This document shows, in pieces, positions 56,431-64,000 of a stretch of DNA of 64,000 bases. The notes beneath the pieces were generated by a model. The model did no database searches, had not been told where the DNA came from, and was given only the letters and a program-made list of their open reading frames with translations. This DNA comes from Phallusia mammillata (Eukaryota > Chordata > Ascidiacea > Phlebobranchia > Ascidiidae), in the NCBI GenBank assembly GCA_003260075.1, contig QLIY01000382.1, forward strand, positions 8,219 through 72,218, written 5' to 3'. Position numbers and translations under genes: made by a program. Numbering within the stretch: position 1 is the first letter of the stretch; every line of letters begins with the position of its first letter.

Positions 56431-58916
56431 TTTTTCAATGAGGAACATTTAACGGTTGCCACTGACAATGATCTCAGATGCGTTTGATACCTAATGACAT
56501 AACAAACAAAACTTACGGTAGCAGCACGGCAAAAAAACATAATTTGAACCTTTTACAATTAATTTAAAATCATAAGGTTACATGCCGTGTTCCGGCGGCT
56601 TATTGAAGTGATACTTCCGTGTGTGAACTTCCGTTTGTGGTGACCGCATATGCGACTTTTTGTCACAGAATACCGTGTCACTACAATAATTGAACTCTTC
56701 GCCTCGCTTAGATTGCTTCAGTCGCAATTGAACTGCAGTTGCGTAAGCAGTAGTTTATTATAGAGACCTTACGCGATTCGTTGGTTAACTTTCGTTGACT
56801 GGTGACACTGGAAGCGACACTTTTTTGCTCGAGCGCGACATTTTGATGACTTCGGAATGCGGTTTATGTTTTTCGACAGGAATGACAGCCCGTAACCCCA
56901 TTCGTGGAATTTAAAAATCATATGGAAGTGGTAACTACTAGCTGACAAATAGCTTTACCTTTTAAACAAACTAAGGCATACGTTTGAACCGAATCTAATC
57001 CCAGCTCTTTGATAATATTTTCAATGGACATTTCACTTTAACAAAACCATCCTTTGGAAAAGCTTTCCCGCTTCGTGCAAAGTCGTAGATAAAGTAAAAG
57101 GTATTTCTAGAATCCAAGGAGGTCAAGGCGTTACCATAAATTACTGTGGTTCAAAAACTGACCAACCACCTTATCTATATGTCCAAGCCATTTTAAAATT
57201 ATTCACAAACCGACCATCCGAATAAGGGTCTGTTTATGGGGTTTCTTTTGCACGTCGCACGTCTTTCAGCATCGCGTCCAGACGTTCTTGATCTATTGTT
57301 AGGCGTTACGAAGATCTTGTTTGTTCGTGCATTGCGAAACCGCCATATAAAACCGATTCTTGGAAGTGTTTTATGAAAGAAACAAGTATTTGAACACAGG
57401 GAACACGATGCTATGTCATGATTGACTTTGTGGCCTTTGTTATCTCAGGGGAATGTATGAATTAACACAAAACAAGGCGAAAAACGTGTTCAGGTGTCAA
57501 TATAGTTTTAAGCAATAACCACGCTTCGTTTAATTGTTTGGAGTATGAGGGTATTTGAAAGGTAAAATTTTAGATTTCATACAGGAATTGTCAAACTTCG
57601 CAATAACAGTTTCAACTGGATGTAATATTACTTGCGAATTAAAACGCCAAGGCAAGTTTAAATCAGGTTTACCAGGTGTGCTAATTTACTGTATAAAAGT
57701 TACGAGTGATGATTCATTTCTGCATTTTGAACAAGGGGTGGTAGAACACACACAAAAAAAACAAATTTCCAAATTGAAACATCAAATTCAACATGAATGG
57801 GACGTAAGCGTGGCAATGCATCAGAGAGGAAAGGCGTTCTATCTAGCTTACGCTCATTCGCCTGTTCAGCGTCTAATTAATGACTGAAGCGATAGTGTGC
57901 AAACTCCGAGAGAGGGTAAGAAAAAAGAGCAAGCAAGAGAGGGGGCGCATTCTCTCTTTTTATCCTTCAACCGCACCCAGGCTTTGACGCGTTGTCTGAG
58001 ATGCAGAGAAAAAAATGGCGGTGTAGAATAAGTTCGCTTCGCTTGCTAACGATTGTCGCATTTTCAGATGACAGCCAGGTGAGATCTTACAAAAATGTGA
58101 GAGCTCTATCTGCGTCTGATTCTTAAGTCAAAAAGACGACATATTGTTAAACGTAGGTCGTACGGTTTAACAGTTTTAAGGGCTTGAGGTTTGTTTAGAA
58201 TCTTTCAGTCAGTTTTAGTATTTGGTAATACGCCATATGATGTTCTAATAGATTTGAGTTGCGAAGTTTGCCTCGGACTTGTTTAAATCATTTTTATGCG
58301 TGGATTTAGATTTTTTGGGTATTATAAATTCTCATGAAGAGTTTCTGCTAAATACAATATTCCGTGTTTTGAAATTACATATTGACAACTTATTTAATCG
58401 CGTATTTGATATACATTAAGTCAAAATAACAATATATCACAGTCTCGTTAAACTTACAAGGAGATTAGAGTATGAAACAAACGTGTATTTTAACGTAAAT
58501 TGTTGTAAATTGTCCGTCGCCACGGTTTAGCAGAAATCATTTGTTTTGTTTTTATTTCAACACCTATTGTTTCTGTTGACCAAAAATGTCTGTTCCTGTC
58601 AACATTTTTGTTCTGCTAATGGGAACAATGTAGGAAGCGCAGTTCAGGAGGCGAGCAAGACTTCGCTTGTTTACATCAAGTTTGTTGTGTTGTTGTGCGG
58701 AAGTCGTGGTTGCTTGCATTGCTAGCTCGTTTTCACTTTGTTCAGTTTTGTTACCGCGCAAAATAGGAACAGAAACTATATTTTTTTGCAGAAAAACACG
58801 AGTCTTTTAACATTATTTATCATTTCTGTTCATGATTTGTTTGTTTAGATTTCATTTACTTCATAAACATTTGAAAATCTCTGCTAAGCTTTATAACTTT
58901 AATCATCTAACTCGCG

Positions 58917-61900
58917 ATGCTGACGTCAAGTCGACGTCATCACACAGCTACCTACCGTTCTACGATGGCGGGTGACAACGACAGTTCTACGATGATGCTG
59001 ATGCCGTCTAGGTCTGAAACTGGCGACCGAGGCGGGAAAATGGGACAACAAAATCCCGCCGATTTGACACCGAGTCCTCGAAGTTCGGTCGACTGGACAA
59101 GCAACGAGGTCCTCGATCTCTCGCCCTGCTCCGCAAAGGAGAGCAACGACCAACGTGACTCTTCGCCTGCACTCGGTGACGAAAGCTTCAAAAAACGTAA
59201 CCAGGATGACGTCACGAGCGATGGCGGTCGTGATTCTGACGTATTTGATGACGATTCCGACTCTTGCACGACCCCAAACTGTGGTGTAACAGTAGCGCAG
59301 GCCAAGCGCGCCCGAGTTGAGAACATCGTCACAAACATTCGGGACAGACCGGGGGGGGGGTCGTTCAGCGATGATGACGTCACAAACGACGACAGAGTGA
59401 CGTCACTTGTCGGTGGGGAGTCCCGGAAGAGAAAGATCGAAGAGAAGCTGAGAGAATGGCAAGAGAAGATTTCACAAGAAGGTAAGTTGTAAGCACTTTC
59501 AGGAGATTTTGCTCCTTGTTTTATAAAACGCAAAAGCATGCCATAGTCAACCGGTTTGATGTAACATTTTTACAGGTGTCTCATCCCCAAGCGAATTTAT
59601 ACAGAAAGCTCTGAATCTTGTCGCATCAAGTTCGGACGCCTCAAACCCAAATTTGGTCGAGAACCTTCAACAGCGTAACAGAAGTCCGGACACCACAACC
59701 TGGTCGCCCACAGTCAAGCGATCCAGGGTTGAGTCGGGTTTTGATGGGGCAAAACCTCACAAAGGGGGCTACAGGGGTGCAATCAACGTGTCCATACCCG
59801 AAGGTAGCGATGCCTGGCCTGGAGTTGCGGACCCCGCAGCGTACGATGTGATTTTGGGAACTTTAAAGAGGGAGTTATCGTTCGTCTTCGACAAGGTCAC
59901 CGAGCGATTGGCGCGACGGGTTTGTGAAGAGCTAGAGGGGCAAACTGGTACATCCCCTGTCCCTCAAACGGTGTCGGGGCCCAGTGACGAGGTTTTCATG
60001 GGCGGAGCCCAAACCCCGGTGAAAAGGGGTGATAGGAGGATGAGCGGAGAATACGATGTCGGAAAAGACAAAAACCGGGAGTCAAGTTTCGTTGTCGAAG
60101 GTAACAGTTTCTTCTAGTTGTGTAACAAACTCACGTTTTATAATCAGTTGTAAAATAGTTCGTTAGCTTCTTGTCGGGCTTGCAGTGCTTTGTTGTGTTA
60201 TCAACTATGTAAAGTATTGAAAATATTCTAATACAGTCGACAGTTTCTCATGCTAAATCGCTACACAGGAAACACACTTAAAAACAACTAAGTCTTTGTA
60301 GAAATCGAAATTAGCCCAGTGGTATGCAACCCTTTTGCCAACATTGCAGTAAAACTTTTCACATATGACTTTTAAGAATATCACATGTATGACTTTTCGC
60401 CCTTTCTTTGTTAAACATTGTTCCAAGAATTGGCATGGCAAACAAACACATGGTTTAATATTTAACTTGTGTTGTTTCCTTCTGGTTAAAAAGCTCAGGT
60501 AACCTTTTATGACGTTAACGTAAATGATGTTTCATTTAACTGTCTAGTGGAATAGTAAGGCTGCCAACAACCTCGTGCTAATCTTTACTTTTTGTGTTTA
60601 CAGATGGCATTGAACACTTGCGCACGTCCAGCCAGTCCCAGCTGTGTTTTGGCAACGTCGAGGTTCGACGAGAAAAGTCTGCGGGAACCGGGGGCGACAT
60701 TCGCCGTCGGGACATGGCCGGCTTCACCAATCTCGGGCGCAAGGATGATATGCGAGATACGTTGGCCCAACGTGTGAAGAGTGAAGAAACTTTAGAAAGA
60801 ACTACATCGGAGCCTCTAAGGTAGGTTTTCGACCAAACGCAGAATTCGCATCACAAAGGCAAAAAATTAAACATTCTTATTTTTTATTTTAGACCCCGCA
60901 GTCTTTTGTCGCAAAATGAAGAGCAGACACAGGCTTTGTCCCTGGTGACTCGCAGATCATCCACAACATCCGAGAGAAGTCCCCGGGAAGAATCCATCAC
61001 AAGAGCGTTCGTCTCGCTTGACTCCACCAACCGAACAAGATCGAATGATGAGGATCGACTAACAAGGCGTCATCCGGAATCACCAAGGTCCTCCGGAGAA
61101 GGAAGACGTGATGTTCCTCTGGTTCCGTTTAGAAGGGAAGAACCGAAAAGCGCCAGCGAGATTCGCAACATCCCGAATCTTGAGAAAGTCTCATTTCCAC
61201 CTGCATCCAGGAAGAGCGTTTTTTCATCTTTTTTCCCTGCTCGCACTCCGTCTTTGATCCCGATGCAAGAATCGTCCTCATTTCAACCCACTTCCGGATG
61301 GAACCTCCCCTCCGGATCTGGCGCATTCCGTCATCCCACTCGACAACACAATGGATCTTCACCGAACGGAGGACCTCACTTCTCCTCCATGCATCTTGAT
61401 GCACAACAAAAACTCATCTCTAACCTCTCGTCCCCAGATGCAGGACACATGAAGACACCAACAGCCTCCACTCCCTACTTCCCAGGCAAATCATCCCTTT
61501 ACTCTCCACTTCAATCCTCTCCCCTCTCTTCCTATCCATTTTCCGCGGGCCCGATCCCGTTTCCACTGATCCCGGCTTTTCACCAGGGGGCGCTGGCAAG
61601 TGCTCTTGCCTCACGTGACTACGGAAGACTCAGGGAAGGACTCGACCACGCCAGTTTTCGCCATCTTTCCTCCAGGACAAGCACACGCGAGGGTGGAAAA
61701 ACCCGAGGTGAGTTTAAGAGTGATTATATACATTATCAGACCCTCCAACAGATAGCATGGCCATTGACGATCATTTTTTATGACAATAAATAACTAATAA
61801 TAATAAAAATTCCGAGCAAATGACCAGCAGATGAATTTAAATGAAATATATGTTTTTCGCCTGACTTGCCGTTTTAGTTCCTTATTCAAATAGAATCTGT

Positions 61901-62317
61901 TTAGTGCATAATTTTTATTATACTGAGAAGATCTGCTTGATAATGCAACGTAATGGATAAGTGTAATTGGAGTTTAAAGCAATGCACTATTTTGTAGGTG
62001 ATGCATTGTCTGAAAGCTTTAAAAAGTGCTGTAACAGGCCTCGTAATGTATTGATGCGATTTTGAATCATAATTAGTAAAGTGGCTTTCAAATTATTCTG
62101 ATGTATAGAACTTCCGTTGACCTGTAGTTTAACTGTCGAATTAGTGTTTTGTTTGAAGTGTGAAAAGTTGACAACAGGCGTTAACACGGCATGTACATTC
62201 ACATCACAGTAAATATCATTAGTTTCAGGTTTAATGAATCACCACCTGGACATGAAATGTGATGCATCGGATTTCGGCTGCAACTCAACAGATGTCAGCC
62301 CCTATTCAGCGGCATCT
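58917..62317 (+). CDS. PROX1: Prospero/Prox homeobox transcription factor, N-terminal part (5 exons, 3' end outside window)
   Basis: Coding exons: 58917-59481, 59576-60100, 60604-60820, 60893-61707, 62229-62317, with internal GT-AG introns, giving 737 residues so far. An in-frame TAA lies three codons upstream of the first ATG. Residues 129-138 read AKRARVENIV, matching the vertebrate PROX1 SKRARVENII motif, followed by a basic KRKIEEKLREWQEK segment. Exon 5 ends DVSPYSAAS, equivalent to PROX1 EISPYSGSAM just before the homeo-Prospero domain. That domain is absent here and must lie beyond 64000. Prox factors control neural, lens, liver and lymphatic fates in vertebrates and neuroblast fate in flies. 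Most of the N-terminal region is Ser/Pro-rich and disordered. A 10-G run lies inside exon 1. Confidence 0.87.
59351..59360 (+). other. 10-G run inside Prox exon 1
   Basis: Encodes Gly-Gly-Gly in DRPGGGSF. It has the same length as the junction runs but no duplicated flank, so it is either a real Gly codon run or a minimum-size gap hiding missing codons. It leaves the frame open. Confidence 0.5.
60101..60603 (+). other. Prox intron 2
   Basis: 503 bp GT-AG intron. A CAGTGGTATGCAACC word at 60317 resembles a hAT terminus but no partner end was found. Confidence 0.7.
61708..62228 (+). other. Prox intron 4
   Basis: 521 bp GT-AG intron, AT-rich; nothing else recognised. Confidence 0.7.
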
Positions 62318-62326
62318 ATATCCTTT
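62318..62326 (+). other. U12-type (AT-AC class) 5' splice site after Prox exon 5
   Basis: ATATCCTTT is a perfect match to the minor-spliceosome 5' splice-site consensus. It directly follows the codons for SPYSAAS at a codon boundary (phase 0), where no GT donor is available. Drosophila prospero has its U12/U2 twintron in this region of the protein. Confidence 0.82.
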
Positions 62327-64000
62327 TACTATTTCAAACTTATGATTATGTTTACTATATGCAAGCGATTTAGGACATTACTATAGTGTGGAAGTTAAAT
62401 TTGATTGGGATCTATAGGTACCAAAATGAATACTTTGAAGTAAACCTTGTTATTACTCTGGTTCCTAAAGTAGAAAAACTCCCAAAATTTAGACTTTATT
62501 TGTATTTGTGGTGTGATAAACTAAATATAATACTTCAAATTACTCGACTATAAAGGATTAAATCAATTTCTAGTCTTTGTCCATAAGCTAACGGATTGAT
62601 TACGAAACGATTCTTAAACGTGACTTCATTAATTTACTTATCCCTACCGCTAAGGTGCTAGCAAATCGCACCGAAGCAATCCAATTGCGTTCGACTTTCA
62701 ATTGTTACGTCATCGATCGCGCTGTAGTCTTGGAGAAGCCGCGGCGCTAAATGAATTACTTTGCGTGCATCGATCGCGGCGTGCTAAGAATCAAACCGTT
62801 CCAGTTCGCGTCTTATCGCGCTACGGTCACCAAGAAATCGATCGACGGTCTTAAGTTCATTGGAATAATCTTAACCTTGTCAATATCACTTAACCGTATT
62901 GAAGAAGATGTGCTAACAGACTGGGAAACTTGCACTTGCGTCACCCAGTGGTAAATTTGAAATTATTATGTCATGTAGGAGCGTTTAACTTGCGTACGAT
63001 TTGCAAAGCAACAAACCTGCCATTTAATCTATACAAAATGACAAAACTTTCTTTCATATTTTAAATGTAAAAAACTGCATTAGCGATGAATATGAGTTAT
63101 GTGTTCTAGTTTGAATGCGCTATAGGTGTGTCTGATTGCTTGGTAGATTAACATATCAACACTCTTTCATCTTAAATCAACACAATCGGCGAGAACGGTA
63201 GATCGGAAACGATTCGGTATTTCTTTGTTCTCTTATACAAACCGGAAAGATTTTGTTCAGCATAGGAAACTTCACACTCGAATCGATTTTAATCCCCCAC
63301 AACAAATCACATCCAACAAAACTTTTTCGCCGCCTAATTACCTCATTAGTCACAACTCTAGTTATTTGTTTATCATCTGTTGTTCGAATTTTCACAGCTA
63401 ATTCTCGATCGCGCGTTTCCTTCTATAATTAATCATGACGCAACAATCACCTTTATGCACCCCTCTCTTTTGCAGATTTGTCATCTGGGGTGAATATTAA
63501 AGCGCGAAATTATTCAGTAATTACCTTTACTAATCCGTCGCACAACAGCACGGCTACGTCACGCGTCATTATTGCGTCATCGCAAGTGTGACGTCATAAT
63601 CCCTTGGCGGAAGTGTTCTCGGATGTTTTGGGGCCAATTATCGCATTTGAACGGTCGATTAAGCGTGACATCGGTGTTGTGTTTTACAACCAACAGACAC
63701 ATGAGGTGCAATTAAGTGATCGGGCGGCATATGTCATCGAGATCTGTTTTCGAGCTATACAAGCTTAATTGAAACCGGAATCTGCAAATTAACGCGTTAG
63801 ATGAATAATTACAAGCGCTTAGTTGTAGGGTTATGACAGAGAACAGATGTAACTCTGCTACTAATGCTGTGACATACCTTGGTATGAATAAATAAACGAG
63901 TGCATGGAAAAGAATTGGTTGCAATACGCTTGTGACGAATGCAAAGAATGATAATAACAACTAAAGCTAAATGTAATGTCATCTAGCCAACTTTCATAAA
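62327..64000 (+). other. Prox U12-type intron (5' part)
   Basis: At least 1.7 kb without a recognisable homeo-Prospero exon in either strand. TGACGTCA and ACGTCA words occur near 63550-63600. The 3' splice site lies beyond the window. Confidence 0.6.

Larger units (their letters stand above)
37790..58916. other. 21 kb region without a recognised gene, between divergent YEATS4 and Prox
   Basis: Open frames here (for example 39298-39666, 45368-45784, 49805-50137, 57555-57887) match nothing I know and have no convincing splice partners. The region contains G/C-run duplications, hAT elements and a SINE, listed separately. It is the likely home of Prox cis-regulatory DNA and 5' UTR exons. About 48.5-56.2 kb contains little besides one degenerate hAT element. 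Confidence 0.55.

Noticed and set aside
57555..57887. 110-residue open frame upstream of Prox
   Set aside because: Not recognised and no supporting splice sites or neighbours; kept as an unexplained frame only.
60317..60495. hAT insertion in Prox intron 2
   Set aside because: Only one terminus-like word (CAGTGGTATGCAACC) is visible, without a partner end or target duplication.

Overview
The window is eukaryotic, AT-rich and intron-bearing. Protein resemblances and gene structure point to an invertebrate chordate, most likely an ascidian tunicate of the Ciona type: introns are short, TGACGTCA palindromes are frequent, and duplicated segments differ by a few percent, as the two haplotypes of a highly polymorphic animal would. 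The species is inference. No prokaryotic features are present.

Layout, left to right. 477-621 (+) is the last exon of a proline-racemase-family gene resembling trans-3-hydroxy-L-proline dehydratase. 1296-3031 (-) is a two-exon Gemin7 gene. 3705-22403 (-) is a complete 12-exon TRIM9/TRIM67 ubiquitin ligase gene with a 10.9 kb second intron. 28064-36387 (-) is a complete 8-exon RMDN2/3 (PTPIP51-like) gene. 36977-37789 (-) is a single-exon YEATS4/GAS41 gene. 37790-58916 is a 21 kb stretch in which I recognise no gene. 58917 to beyond 62317 (+) holds the first five coding exons of a Prospero/Prox homeobox gene; the homeodomain lies beyond the right edge. The exon models for TRIM9/67, RMDN and Gemin7 close exactly in frame (842, 389 and 86 residues).

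The genes do not form one pathway. They cover snRNP assembly (Gemin7), neuronal ubiquitination (TRIM9/67), organelle contact or microtubule association (RMDN), acetyl-lysine reading (YEATS4) and neural/fate transcription control (Prox).

The dominant structural oddity is about thirty runs of pure G (or pure C between 32.27 and 41.34 kb). Most are 10-12 bases and sit exactly between two near-identical copies of the flanking sequence; the longest ones (27, 42, 79, 82 and 90 bases) have no flanking copy. This fits scaffold gaps whose N bases became G, with the shortest runs marking overlapping contig ends that were never merged. One run inserts 41 spurious codons in frame into YEATS4.

The most interesting genuine biology is a perfect U12-type (AT-AC class) 5' splice site after Prox exon 5, just upstream of the expected homeodomain, the region of the Drosophila prospero twintron. 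Other points are a basic C-terminal extension of TRIM9/67 and a rich set of hAT-type MITEs, several with exact 8 bp target-site duplications.
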